A DNA stretch of 64,000 bases from Cladopsammia gracilis (taxonomy: Eukaryota; Cnidaria; Anthozoa; Scleractinia; Dendrophylliidae): positions 186,001 through 250,000 of the forward strand of contig JAJGOT010000320.1 of the NCBI GenBank assembly GCA_022457155.1, given 5' to 3'. The position numbers were made by a program, and so were the translations under genes. Of the stretch, positions 20,845 through 31,910 are shown piece by piece; position 1 is the stretch's first letter; every line of letters begins with the position of its first letter. The notes under the pieces are model-generated. The model worked only from the letters and a program-made list of their open reading frames with translations, was not told where the DNA came from and made no database searches.

Positions 20845-23800
20845 GTGAGAACAACCAAACTCCTTCTCTATTAGATTTACCTTTTCCACAAACAGTCATA
20901 AAAATACAGCTTATGAGTTTGTGACAGTTAAAGGGTACATTAACTAGCTACTCAGTAAAATGGTAGAAAATTATGTAATGATCCTCTCACTTATGAACGG
21001 TACCTGAAGCTCAGTTGGTAGAGTATCGCATTGGCAACACGAAGGTAGTGAGTTCCAATCCCGTTTCATGCCAAAGCGTTGATTTTTTTTCAGGCTTCAA
21101 TCGCAATTGCGTCGCGTTTATTACTGTGAGGATCATTTCACCATTTAATTCCATTTCCGCAATCCATATATACATATATATGATTTTCATACAATCTTTG
21201 ACACCTTAAAGTGGTAAATTATTTAACCTTTTCACTCCCAAAGCCACACTAAATAAGATGGTTCTAACTTTTAGGTCTGCGGATTTTAAAAACCTATAAT
21301 TTGATCATTCAAATGAAAGCTACTGAGCAGTACTTACCTGTGGTACTGTTTATTGTGCTGTGCAAGGTGGTTCTAACTTTTGAGTCTGTGGATGAAATCC
21401 TAAAGTGTGACCATTCAAATGAAAGCTATTAAGCAGTACTTTCATGTGGCACTGTTTGTTTTTTAGTATTTTCCAAGTGAAATTTGAGCCTTTTTTTAAG
21501 ATTTTGACTTTGCCTGGCCTTGGTAGTGAAGGGGTTAAAGCCAGAAGGGTGGTAAGTTTGTTAGGTGTGGATCGTTTGCGTGAAAGTAAAGCTGAAAAAG
21601 AATTTGTTGATGAGCTGTGCATGGAAATGTTATCATTTTAATCTCTTCACTATACGAAGATGACTTTAGCTTGGGTTGTCAACAACGCTCTTTTTCTACA
21701 CTAGTCGCACGGATACGGAGACACCTGGTCCGGATTGTTCAAAGCGCGGTTAAGCTAACCCAGGGTTAGCATCAAGTTTGATTCCATTTAAAAAATTAAT
21801 GAATGGAGATTTTTCCAAAGTATTTCTGCCTTTTAGTTTTGGCATGTAACTTATAATTAGCTCTTGAAGACACTTCTAACAAGAGAAATTAAATCCACGG
21901 TTAAGTTTTAATTCTGGGTTAGCTTTAACTGGCTTTCGAACAACCGGGCCCTGACAAATAAGTCAACAATATATATTCCTGAATTTATTGAGTTGTAAGT
22001 ATTCGTAGTGTTAAGATAATTGAAGAAAAGTAAAGGCGTCAAGCAAGGTGACGAAATACAGATTTAACAGAAATATGAAAACTTGAGCTGCACCGGAACC
22101 CAGATTCCATTTAAGTATTCATCACACTTTATATACAGTCTCCCAAGTGAGATCCACATTACATGTACTTCAAGGTTTGGCGTTGGAAATGACGGGGTAT
22201 AATATAGATTACTTTCATAATAAAGTATAAAAAGCTATAATCTTCAGAATTTTTATATTTTAAACATAACAAGAATCGGTAAATGCACTTTTTGGTAATC
22301 TGTTTAATACATTTAACCCAAGATTGTCAGTTTTTGAAATCGAGGACGGAAACGACAAGGCCATTTATGTGCATGTTCAGAATTTCAATGTCACTTTGAT
22401 ACCAGATGTTTGTTACATGACGTAGATTATATAAACACAATGCTACCGCTGACAATGCCTGTGTGTCTGTGTTGTTATTCTGACTGGACACGATTCAGAA
22501 AAATTAGCCTAAACGCCTCATGCAATCGAAATCTTGGGTTATATGTAAAAAAAAACATAGTCGTTGGATTACAGATGTAAGTAGTCAAGTGCAGTTATAA
22601 GGTGACAATAAAGGAAAGTTATGCATGCGAAGTTCGTGTTTGAGCTTTTGGGATGTTCTGGTTACATATTTAAAGGATATCGGTTGATATAAATTGCAGT
22701 TAAATGAGCCAATTATATATATTTAATTGCTGTACACAAATCATGTCAGCAACTCGGAGTTTTTTCCTTATAATGCAGACAATTTCTTGTTCATTGGAAT
22801 TTATTACGTCAATTTATTACGTCATTTATTATTCATGTACACACAGACCGTTACCCCGTATGTTTGGCTGGTCCATATAAGTCTTACCCTGCTTGTAGAG
22901 CCCCCCTCCCCTGATCTTCAGTGAAGATCAAAGGCGACTATGCTGGCAGGGTGTCAGAGTCGTATGTGAAATAAATTTCGTGACTATTCATTAATATCAA
23001 ACTAAGATACTCTCCACAAATGTTACTGAATTCATGCGAGATGGGTAGCCTGAGAATACAGCGCATCTTATCGTTCCCGGCCACTAATGGGCCGGGGTTC
23101 GCGTGAGAGGCCCCGCGAATGCCTCTAGCAGCTAGTAGCGATGAGAGCCGGCTGTATTTGCAGATAGCGAGGTGAGTAACTGTTTTGGAAGTCCAACAGT
23201 CGTGCGTTTGAGTTTCCAACATTTTTCTATAACACCTGTCAATGTCGATAAAAAATTCAAACAATTGTATGAAAACTTAAAAGTGTTGCTGCTCACTCTT
23301 TACGCCAGTTACACCCCTGAAGTTTGGTCAGTCATTAAAATAATATCAATATGAGGTAAAGATGGCGGAGTTAACCACGGATGGAATAAATGATACATGA
23401 ATGATTAAGTTCATATTGATAAGAAAATACCCTTATTTGCATATACTTTCAACACACATTTATATATGCGACTACACAAAACTAGTTTCGTCACCAACTG
23501 ACGAGGTCAACTGTCGAGGTCTTTTGACGAAACTAGTTTTGTGTAGTGGCATATGTAAATGTGTGTTGAAAGTATATGCAAATAAGGGTTTTTTTGTAAT
23601 CAATATAATGTTGAGTAACACTTTCTTGGCTTCGGCAAACAAAATTTCACAGAATGATTAAGTTGTTTGTGGTATTAATTAAAAAAGCAAATAATGCCTG
23701 GATTAAGCTTAAAATCAACATCTTTCCTTTTTTTCAATATGCCACAAGTGTAAAAACTGTATGCATGGCTATTACGGTTTCTGATGCTAGTCAGGGAATT

Positions 23801-26800
23801 GGGGGGGGGGGGGGGGGGGAGGGGGGGGGTTAAAAACGGCAACATTTGCATTTTAAAGCTTTGTAACTTCGCACATTTTTGTTAGATTTTCATAACAATC
23901 ACTTTTAAAGGTAATTTGAAAAGATATATAAGCACATTAAGTACAGCATTAAAAAAAAAAGAATACAGACGTAATACTGCATTTCATGATCGAATTTGAG
24001 CGGAGTTACAGAGCTTCAAAATCGATCAAAATCCTATATATTTACTGCAATGTTTATCGTCTTTGCCCATCAAGCCCCGTTCTCCCTGTTAAAAAAGGCG
24101 AGGAGTCCTGAAGACGAGAAGCTGCCCAAGACAACGTGGCCCATCTCGTAACCCTGTCCAGGCGTGTGCTTTTCAAAACTCCTGAAGACATTTCCGGTCC
24201 GAGAGCTATATTTTTTAAAATCCAGTTTCTATCGAATGGCGTTGTAGTTTTCATGCAGCCAGCAAACCAGCTCAACTTAAATATTCAGCACATAATATAG
24301 CTTTCAGGCCTAAAAGGTTTTCGCGGCTTTTGATAAATATACGCCAGGAGACCTGGCTATGCCTTCCTATACCAAGTGGTTAATCAAACACTAAAGCACA
24401 GACAACAGACCATCAACATGTATCTTTTCTTTCATCATTGCTGGGAGATGGGACATGTTAATTTGTTGTTCTCCTGAGACTTCGCACGGCATAAATAGTT
24501 TCCTGGGCACTAGAGGTAACAACGCCGTTGCCATTACTAAAAGACGCCTAAATTTAGCATTTCACACCTCGAAGGTCAGAAATAAAGGCCGTCGTGAAAA
24601 TGGTGAAAATAAAACCCCCAGCGTGAAAAAAATTCCCGGTTGTACTTTAAGAAGAATTGATATGTTTGCAAAGTACTTAGACTTGCTCCAATCGCTTGTT
24701 TTTTTCTGTACAACAATGGGGTTGTTTTGGTGGTCGAGGATGAAAGGCTTGAAGTGCTAGTAGGAATCGCGCGGGGATGTGAGCGCGTGCGAAGATAAGA
24801 AAAGCAAGGCTCCAAGGTCGGAAACGTAGAACCAGCCGCCATGTTGCGCACGTCTTCCTTAGCCAGCGGACGAATAACAAAACGAGCACATGGAGCAAGT
24901 CCCCAAACAGCTGCCTATTGAGGGTTTTCTTTGTTTGGTCGTGGTTAGAAAGACAAAGAAAACAGTTTAATTTTAGCAAAAACTGGACCATTAGTTGTGG
25001 GTTTTTATTGATACAAATGCTGTACATCTTTTAGCTGTTTATCGTCTAAGCTTGAAACTTTGATCATGGTAACGCCAATTGAAACAGGTGTATGAAGCAA
25101 GATTGAATCTACCACTTTCGACTGAGATCTTTTTTAAGAATTTCAAACCATTCCTTATAGGACAATAATGTTTACAAGAAAGAAACGGAAGTAAAACAAC
25201 GTTACCTGCAGTAGACACATTTAAAACTTTTTAATAGTTGACAAAGCTTAGGATCAACTTGGTTTAGTGAGCATGCTTAATTATATCGTTTGATTTCTTT
25301 AATCCGCAAGGTGCCATGTTCCACTGCCGCTGCTCAAACTGTTCAGATCAAGATAGATGTGCTACCACAGTCGGCTGCTTCACTGAAATCCAATATCGTA
25401 CAGAAGGCCGCGGTGTACAACAAACAGTAAAGGGCTGTTTTAACAGCTCTAAACAGCAAACAAGACAGTGTACAAGTCAGAAAGATGACAAACATAACGT
25501 GGAGTGCTGCGAACAAGATATGTGTAATGACTTCACAAGCTCTGACGAAAGTAACCCTAACTCCTGTTTATTCTTTTTTACAATTTTCTCCTTTGCAACA
25601 AAACGTTTCGGGGAAGTAAATGTTCATAAGCTTTATCCTTTTCACTCACAAGAGGTGATGTAAGAAAATGTAAGAAAAATGTAACAAATGTAAGAAAAAT
25701 GTAAGAAAAATGTAAGAAACATCTTCGGGCGGAAATTCATTTTGTAAAACACTGAGATACAAACATTATCACAGGAAAGTGCTGCTCAGGAGCTTTCATT
25801 TGAATGGTCAGTCAAAAGGATTTCACCCACAAACTCAAAAGTTAGCACATATTAAAAGACTAATGGTTTGACTCTGGAAGTTAAATAGTTTATTTTCACC
25901 TTGGATATCCTAAGTTAAGTTTCAAGAGAACTAGAGCCATCCAGAGTTTATATAACTCCAGAGGGATAAAAAAAGACCATTCCAAAAAGTTCGTCGAAGG
26001 GTTTTGGAAAGCTAACAGCTCCGTCCCTTTCCGGTATAGAACTTAACAATAATTTATTTTGTTACAGAGCAGAGGAAGAAGAAGAAGCCTACCGCGGTAC
26101 CTAAAACAAGAAAGCCCCCCATTGGTACAAATAACTTTACTTTTCATAGCTTCCAGAGATTCTCATATGTTCTCGTTAGAACCCCACGAGTTTGACTCTT
26201 GCAGTAAGCGTTTTAGACCATGTATGACTATGTGTTATGTGTTAACTATAGTACTGTTTAAACGTGTAATAGTTTCCATGCTTTTTTCCTCCCTAGCCAA
26301 ATGCCACGACACACCAAGCAACAAGTTTTATGGCGAGGCGGAGACCTGGGAACCAAATGACTGCACCGTCTGTGTTTGCCGAAATGGTACCCCAGAATGC
26401 CTAGCAACCGTGTGCCGACATCCAGACTGTAAAGAGCCACTGTATATCAAGGGACAGTGTTGTCCCGTCTGTCCTTTGATCGACCCCAGCTCCACAGAAC
26501 ACAACGAGGCAGGTAATAAAGTGAGGATTAAAGGTGACAACAATATACTAAGTATAGACGCATCGCAAGTGAGCAATCACTTTCTTGAGACTCAACAGCC
26601 AATAACATCATGGCTGCAAACAATCGCATTTCCAAGCAATAAGCCACACAGTGCTAGGTTTCCCCAATCCATGAATCTTTCTAGGTACTACACATCTATT
26701 TTATTTTAGCGTTACTTTTATGTTGATTGTTATGCATTCAATACAGGTACTAACAGTCGTCTCTGTTTTAGCTCTCATCAAGGCGTTTGCAGAAAATAAA

Positions 26801-29800
26801 CTGGATACTGTATTAGGTGCGTTCTTTAATCTTTTTGTTTTTTTTGTTGTGTACATTTGAGTCAATTTTCAAGGATATATGTATCGCACAAAATTGTTAA
26901 AGGATGCAACGTCCTCAAAATTGACTGAAAAATAAGGAAATTAGGAAACAATTTGTCTTTTCTGGAAAAGGCTATAATGGATTGCATTTGCCTAAAGTTT
27001 AATTGTGTGCGTCAGACGTAAATGAAGGTTGGCCGCCATTTTGTTGTTGAGCGATCATCACTCTGCCTCCTCCTTCACTTCCTCTTCTCTACCAACCTGG
27101 CGTCATGATATCAATAGAATAATGCCACAATGGTAATCGTCTTTAATGCGCAAAATCATTGGCTGAAATGTAAGCATAAAGTGAATATGCATTTCTTAAA
27201 AAAGGAGGCGCTACGAAAAAATGATACATTAAATTCCGGATAGCTTCATTTTGAGTTATTCGTAATTTCCTTTACTCTTTTTCGTCTAAAATTATCAACT
27301 GATCCTGGATTGTTGCTACCTAAGAGCGCCACGGTGAAAAATTAACATTTTTGGGCAGTTTGGCGTGTTTTGTTACAACACGTCAAAGTATCTAAAGTAC
27401 TGCTCAGTAGCTTTTATTTAAATAGTAACACTACTGGTTTACATCCACGGATTCACAAGTTAGAACCACCACTGCGTAGAACATTATAAACTGTACCACA
27501 GAAAAATACGCAAAAATAACATCGAGAATAACATTGCACCAACTAAGTTGCTATTCTTACTTTATTAATATTCATTAGTCCTCGTGCATAGTATATAAGC
27601 ACGCATTAATTATTCATAGTTGGCAGTTTTGCCTAACTTTGGTTGGAATCGTCTCACCCACCCACCCCTTCTGCTTACTCTATTAGCACTTTTCATGTTT
27701 CCCCGGCGAGCTTGCTCGTCTGGGGTGACCTTCCCATAACTAAATGCTAATGAGTATGCAAGAAGGATAATGAACTACTTTAATGAAACTAATAACTTCT
27801 CTCTTTTGAAGTGAGCATCAATCATGGACGACAGCGAGATCTGTGCCGGGACATCCGTTCGGGTCAGAATTACCTGGTGGGTCAGAGCTGGCAGTTAGAC
27901 CAATGTACGACATGTTACTGTGGTAAGAGCGGCAAGGCAGCCTGTGCTGTGCAGATGTGTGAGAGAGACCCACAATGCAAGGATCTCCTTATCGACAACA
28001 GCAATTGCTGTCCTAAGTGTAGGGATGACGATGGTAGGTATTTCAGTGATTGCCCAGGAATTATTGCGAATAATTAAACAGTTAATAATAAAGTGTTTTA
28101 TTGTTTTTCTTACGTGCACTCGCGATCGCGACGTTTCGAGGGCTTGCTGCTGGTCTTCATCAGGCGATGAGGCCGACTAGTTAATACGCTTCACCATTAG
28201 TAGCATGATGCTAGCTTGCGATTGGTCAGGTAATGCGATCGATATCCTGGCGAGAAATCCTGCTTCCTCGGCGAACCTGATTATGGGTTGTCTTAGCCAA
28301 AAAGGTTTCTTAGAATGAAATCAAATAGAATTGGAACTTTGGTACCAGAGCATATTGAATTGGATTGAAATGACGTCACATCTCTCTCCTCTGTAATTAA
28401 GAGAGGCACTTTTGTTGTAAAAAAAGATAAGACTGTGTTGCAGAGATCCCACTGTATTTATGTTGCTTGCGCTTTACATTTTATTGCGCAGTTGTGAAAT
28501 CCACGAGCAAGTGCTACGACACAGTGACTGAGAAATACTACAGAGAAGCTGAACTATGGCAGAGGGACGAGTGCACTTCTTGCTACTGTGGAAATGATCG
28601 CAAACCAGTCTGCACTATAACTTCATGTCCCCCAGTGTTCTGTGAATCACCAATGAAGATTGAACAGCGCTGTTGCCCTGTTTGTCCAGCCAACATTCAG
28701 CAAGGTCGGTGCGAGGTATATTTCTTGCTTTTAGTTTGTTCAATGCGATCGTCCGAATGCATGAGGGTGTTCGATCATAGAACCCCTTTACTTTTAAAGC
28801 GGTGTTTCACTGTTCAACACTTTGTGCAATTTGTCTCTGTCTAGTAACGCTTCAGACATATTAAATATTGGTTAATGTTCACCTTGACTTATAAGTAACA
28901 ACTAAATGAAGTACCCCGCATTTCAGGTTGCATGTATGATGGGCAAAAGTTTCTTCATGGAGACTTGAAACTGCTACAGGATAAGTGCACTTTGTGGTGA
29001 GTTTCAATGCATTGACGATGGATTGAATAAACAAATATCGATGGTAAGGCTTCAGTAGGATTTGTCATGGAACCCATGAAACATATTATGGAGTAAAAAG
29101 CCTTATTACCCCCCCCCCCCCCCCAAAAAAAAAAAAAAAAAAAAAAAAAGTGAAAATTATGTTAAAACTTATATACAGTGAATTCTCTCTAAGCCGTTCA
29201 TCCTCTCCCTAAGAGAGTTGTTCGCGTTATAGAGAATTTAGGTACAAACAAACAAGTGAAATTCGAACGGGACCAGCCAACCATTGATGTTTGTTATGAG
29301 AGGAATGTTTGTATCTTATGTGTGGGCAGAGAGTAGAGGACATTTCAGGAGCAAAGACTAACCACGAAAACTTGTTCAATGTATCGGGAAATAACAACCC
29401 ATGTATCTATGTTTTGCAGTAAGTGTGATAACGGCGATTGGCATTGCGCAAAGGACAGATGCTTGTCGTCACGAAGTAAGTTATTGCTTACCAGTTATTC
29501 CACAAAACCTCCTCATGCATTATTTTGTACCCAGAAAGAACCATAACGCAAAGTTAGTCACAATTCTCATCGAATTTGGTGGGACATATGTGGGTCTCCC
29601 TCCCTTCTAAATGTTGGTTTGACATTTAGTGATCACAGAGGCGCAAAATTCAACATTGGGAGGGAAGGACGCCAACTGAGGGTGAATATGTATTCAGCGT
29701 GAGGTGTCCCAACTACATGTGACGAGGATTGCAGGTCATCATGATGAAGGGGATCAAATACAACCCTTCGAAATGCCTTATTGCGGTACAACTTCGTTGT

Positions 29801-30052
29801 ATACGACATGCTAAGAATATGTTTACAACATGAATTATTCGGTGTGTGTCAACACTACAGCTTTAAATAGGACGACTCTCTCTATTGGTTCATTTGAATT
29901 TGTTGATTATCATTGCTGGTTCAATTTATCTTACCGATTTTTATCTACTAAAAATCATGTTTAAGTAATTAGACTTCTTCTGTAGCGCTCCTAAATGGAT
30001 TTGTGTCTTTATTTGATGTTTTTCAGTGCAACAAGACTGGGAACAGAACTGA
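20785..30052 (+). CDS. Activin-receptor-type ectodomain plus VWC array (second half of module locus)
   Basis: Ten exons in continuous phase: 20785-20844, 25311-25550, 26068-26124, 26297-26512, 26772-26816, 27812-28033, 28492-28704, 28927-28996, 29420-29475, 30027-30052. They encode a Ser/Thr linker, an activin/BMP-receptor-like three-finger ectodomain, a basic linker, VWC 1, a short linker, VWC 2, VWC 3, a half VWC 4, then a TGA. AATAAA at 30171 marks the 3' end. No start codon or signal peptide was found between 18.4 and 20.8 kb, and the first exon needs an upstream phase-1 donor. Either this is the continuation of the IGFBP/Kunitz gene by alternative splicing, or its own first exon was missed. 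No kinase or convincing membrane segment follows the ectodomain, so the product looks secreted. VWC arrays (chordin, crossveinless-2, KCP) bind BMPs, so a soluble ligand-trapping role is a reasonable inference. Confidence 0.75.
20999..21075 (+). repeat. tRNA-derived SINE or tRNA pseudogene
   Basis: AGCTCAGTTGGTAGAG (A box) and GAGTTCCAATCCCG (B box) are about 40 bases apart, as in tRNA promoters. The stem sequences do not pair well as a cloverleaf, so it is a SINE head or a decayed tRNA and not a functional tRNA. Confidence 0.65.
21230..21500. repeat. Dispersed TTCTAACTTTTGAGTCTGTGG repeat, two tandem copies
   Basis: Two neighbouring copies of a ~115-base unit contain TCTAACTTTTxxGTCTG, then CATTCAAATGAAAGCTA, then AGCAGTACTT and GTGGTACTGTTT. 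Related copies lie near 11500, 25760, 27390, 35720, 53780-53960 and 63640 on both strands. This is a dispersed repeat family of unknown class. Confidence 0.7.
21501..23400. other. Intronic or intergenic DNA, nothing recognised
   Basis: Open frames on either strand are short and without domains. No VWC, Kunitz or receptor-like exon was found here. Confidence 0.35.
23411..23609. mobile_element. Near-perfect palindromic (foldback) element
   Basis: The two arms, about 23411-23498 and 23526-23609, are inverted copies. The shared core includes CTTATTTGCATATACTTTC and ACACAAAACTAGTTTCGTCA, around a spacer of roughly 27 bases. This is typical of a hairpin MITE. No coding content. Confidence 0.85.
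23801..23829. repeat. Poly-G tract
   Basis: An almost pure G run interrupted by one A. Such tracts are prone to assembly and length error. Confidence 0.95.
23830..25310. other. Intron-like DNA upstream of the receptor-type exon
   Basis: No supported exon. Frames at 24455-25027 overlap each other on opposite strands and carry no domain. Confidence 0.35.
25311..25550 (+). CDS. Exon: activin/BMP-receptor-type three-finger ectodomain
   Basis: A 240-base phase 1-1 exon between AATCCGCAAG and GACGAAA|GTAACC. It begins FHCRC, has a CATTVGCFTEI segment and a central KGCF, and ends with ECCEQDMCN. The CCxxxxCN ending and the CxC...CFxxI spacing are characteristic of activin/BMP type I receptor ectodomains and the wider Ly6/three-finger group. 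In receptors a transmembrane helix and a kinase follow. Here the next exons encode a basic linker and VWC modules, so it is apparently a soluble version. Confidence 0.75.
26068..26124 (+). CDS. Exon: basic linker
   Basis: A 57-base phase 1-1 exon after TTTTGTTACAG encodes a Lys/Arg/Pro-rich peptide. The donor ATTG|GTACAA is modest. It is chosen because it preserves phase 1; the upstream GCG|GTACCT would not. Confidence 0.55.
26297..26512 (+). CDS. Exon: VWC module 1
   Basis: A 216-base phase 1-1 exon with all ten VWC cysteines: KC...NDCTVCVC...EC...VC...DC...QCCPVCP. The acceptor TTCCTCCCTAG ends at 26296; the donor GAGGCAG|GTAATA follows. A typical complete von Willebrand factor type C domain. 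The frame upstream of the acceptor is only intron read-through. Confidence 0.9.
26772..26816 (+). CDS. Exon: short linker 4
   Basis: A 45-base phase 1-1 exon between CTCTGTTTTAG and GTATTAG|GTGCGT, encoding 15 residues (Ala/Leu/Lys-rich). It is accepted for its good acceptor and conserved phase. Confidence 0.55.
   Translation, partial: LSSRRLQKINWILY
27812..28033 (+). CDS. Exon: VWC module 2
   Basis: A 222-base phase 1-1 exon with ten cysteines in VWC order: LC...QCTTCYC...AC...MC...QC...NCCPKC. The acceptor CTCTTTTGAAG and the donor GACGATG|GTAGGT are clear. The first ~10 residues are a His/Arg/Gln spacer. Confidence 0.88.
28082..28185 (-). mobile_element. Retroelement 3'-end fragment (Penelope-like candidate)
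   Basis: On the minus strand the sequence reads CGCCTGATGAAGACC, then CTCGAAACGTCGCGATCGCG, then an AT-rich end. CTGATGAAGxCC followed by CGAAACGTCG is a pairing I associate with 3' ends of Penelope-like retroelements. The class is tentative and no coding part is present. Confidence 0.35.
28492..28704 (+). CDS. Exon: VWC module 3
   Basis: A 213-base phase 1-1 exon: KCYD...DECTSCYC...VC...SC...FC...RCCPVCP, ten cysteines. It is closest to VWC 1 in the linker-to-first-cysteine region, suggesting internal duplication. The donor is CAG CAAG|GTCGGT. Confidence 0.9.
28927..29475 (+). CDS. Two exons: truncated VWC module 4
   Basis: Exon 28927-28996 (70 bases, phase 1 to 2) encodes GCMYDGQKFLHGD...KCTLC. 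Exon 29420-29475 adds KCDNGDWHCAKDRC and ends at phase 1. Only the first six VWC cysteines are present; the CCPxC half is missing. The split position, phase and 70-base first exon match the VWC at 14298-15483 exactly. Confidence 0.8.
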
Positions 30053-30176
30053 AGCAAGAAAGCAAGAAAGTAAAAAGCATTTATATTGGAAATCAGAGAT
30101 ATAGAATAGAATTCATCTTGATTCAAAAATGTATAAACAACTATTTTTATCTGTATCGTGTGGCATTTTTAATAAA
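30027..30176 (+). CDS. Terminal exon with stop and polyadenylation signal
   Basis: The acceptor TGTTTTTCAG ends at 30026. Nine codons on, including the split one, a TGA occurs at 30050-30052. AATAAA at 30171-30176 is followed by AT-poor sequence and then the minisatellite. It is the simplest end for the module locus. Read-through of the previous donor would add a different tail, so the exact C-terminus is uncertain. Confidence 0.6.
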
Positions 30177-30177
30177 G

Positions 30178-31163
30178 TCGAAGCTATCTGAGCGGACACG
30201 CTTGTAAGCGGACAGCTCTACTTACGGCCGCCTTGTCAAAACCCCGTTTGAATTCTCCTCTTATGAGAATCATTCCCGTAAGCGGACAGCTCTACTTACG
30301 GTCGCCTTGACAAAACCCTGTTTGAATTCTCCTCTTATGAGAATCATTCCCGTAAGCGGACAGCTCTACTTACGGTCGCCTTGACAAAACCCTGTTTGAA
30401 TTCTCCTCTTATGAGAATCATTCCCGTAAGCGGACAGCTCTACTTACGGCCGCCTTGTCAAAACCCCGTTTGAATTCTCCTCTTATGAGAATCATTCCCG
30501 TAAGCGGACCGCTCTACTTACGGCCGCCTTGACAAAACCCCGTTTGAATTCTCCTCTTATGAGAATCATTCCTGTAAGCGGACAGCTCTACTTACGACCG
30601 CCTTGACAAAACCCTGTTTGAATTCTCCTCTTATGAGAATCATTCCCGTAAGTGGACAGCTCTACTTACGGCCGCCTTGACAAAACCCTGTTTGAATTCT
30701 CCTCTAATGAGAATCATTCTCGTAAGCGGACAGCTCTACTTACGGCCGCCTTGACAAAACCCCGTTTGGATTCTCCTCTTATGAGAATCATTCCCGTAAG
30801 CGGACAGCTTTACTTACGGCCGCCTTGACAAAACCCCGTTTGGATTCTCCTCTAATGAGAATCATTCCCGTAAGCGGACAGCTCTACTTACGGTCGCCTT
30901 GACAAAACCCCGTTTGGATTCTCCTCTTATGAGAATCATTCCCGTAAGCGGACAGCTTTACTTACGGCCGCCTTGACAAAACCCCGTTTGGATTCTCCTC
31001 TAATGAGAATCATTCCCGTAAGCGGACAGCTCTACTTACGGTCGCCTTGACAAAACCCCGTTTGGATTCTCCTCTTATGAGAATCATTCCCGTAAGCGGC
31101 CAGCTCCAGTTACGGACACTTCAGTTTTATGCTTCCAGAGTGTGTCCGCTTTCAGGAGCTTTG
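30178..31163. repeat. Twelve-copy 74-bp minisatellite bounded by inverted repeats
   Basis: The marker GTAAGCGGACAGCT recurs every 74 bases from 30204 to 31092, an exact twelve-period array. Each unit contains CCGTAAG and CTTACGG, which can form a small hairpin. The later units alternate two variants (CTCTACTT/CTTATGAG and CTTTACTT/CTAATGAG), giving a 148-bp higher-order period. The array is bracketed by AGCTATCTGAGCGGACAC (30182) and the imperfect reverse complement GTGTCCGCTTTCAGGAGCT (31143), so it may be the core of a non-autonomous transposon. Confidence 0.9.
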
Positions 31164-31904
31164 ACTCCACAAGGGTTATTTAAATTCCGTCATGTCTGGT
31201 CTGCTAAACTGGTAATTTTGGCTGTGATTTTGTTGACCTGGTTCTGACCAAACCATGCTGCTTTTAAGTTCGTACCCAGTTGCCTCATTCCAAAGCGGAA
31301 GAAATACAGTAAAATGCCATTCGGGCTGACGAGCGGCCCAGTAACTTTTCCGTGCAGAGTTGCTTTTATACTGTGCCAATGCAGATTTAACCCTTTCACT
31401 CCCAGAGTCAATTATGGAGACATGTAACTTTTCAGTCTGTCGATTGATTTCCCAGCCGCATTTTTTGGATAACTGGTAACCACCTGCAATCCAGATCATT
31501 TTGTTAAAGGACACAACGTTTCCTTGTTACCTTTTTGAAGGTATTTAAAAGTCTCTGATAACTGGAGTCAAACGCCAACCTCACGTAACAATTTTCCCAC
31601 TTATCCTAAACAATGTTAAGTCCACAAACTGAAGACGAAGTCAAAATTATTTTTAGTCCTGGTTCCGTAATATTGATTAAAGCAAACTGTGCTAAGTGTT
31701 CCAAACGTTTTGGTTAGTGTTTTAGACACAGGTCTGAAAGACTGCTGAAGGGTATGTTCTGGTAGGCGGGGCAGACATGAGAAATGTTAAAGGTTTTGTG
31801 TTTTGATCGAATTATTTGCGATGTTTTTAGAGAATCCAACTGTGATTTCGCACTAAACCTTCATTATTATTTTTAACTCGTGAATACGTTGTGCAAGTTA
31901 CAGC
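31164..31904. other. Intergenic DNA, nothing recognised
   Basis: Short overlapping frames only, without domain, splice or repeat evidence. Confidence 0.35.
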
Positions 31905-31910
31905 AGTTGG

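Noticed and set aside
20999..21075. Functional tRNA gene
   Set aside because: A and B boxes are present, but the acceptor and anticodon stems do not pair, so it is a SINE or pseudogene.
30204..31107. CRISPR-like array
   Set aside because: The repeats are contiguous 74-bp units with no unique spacers, in a eukaryotic genome. It is a minisatellite.
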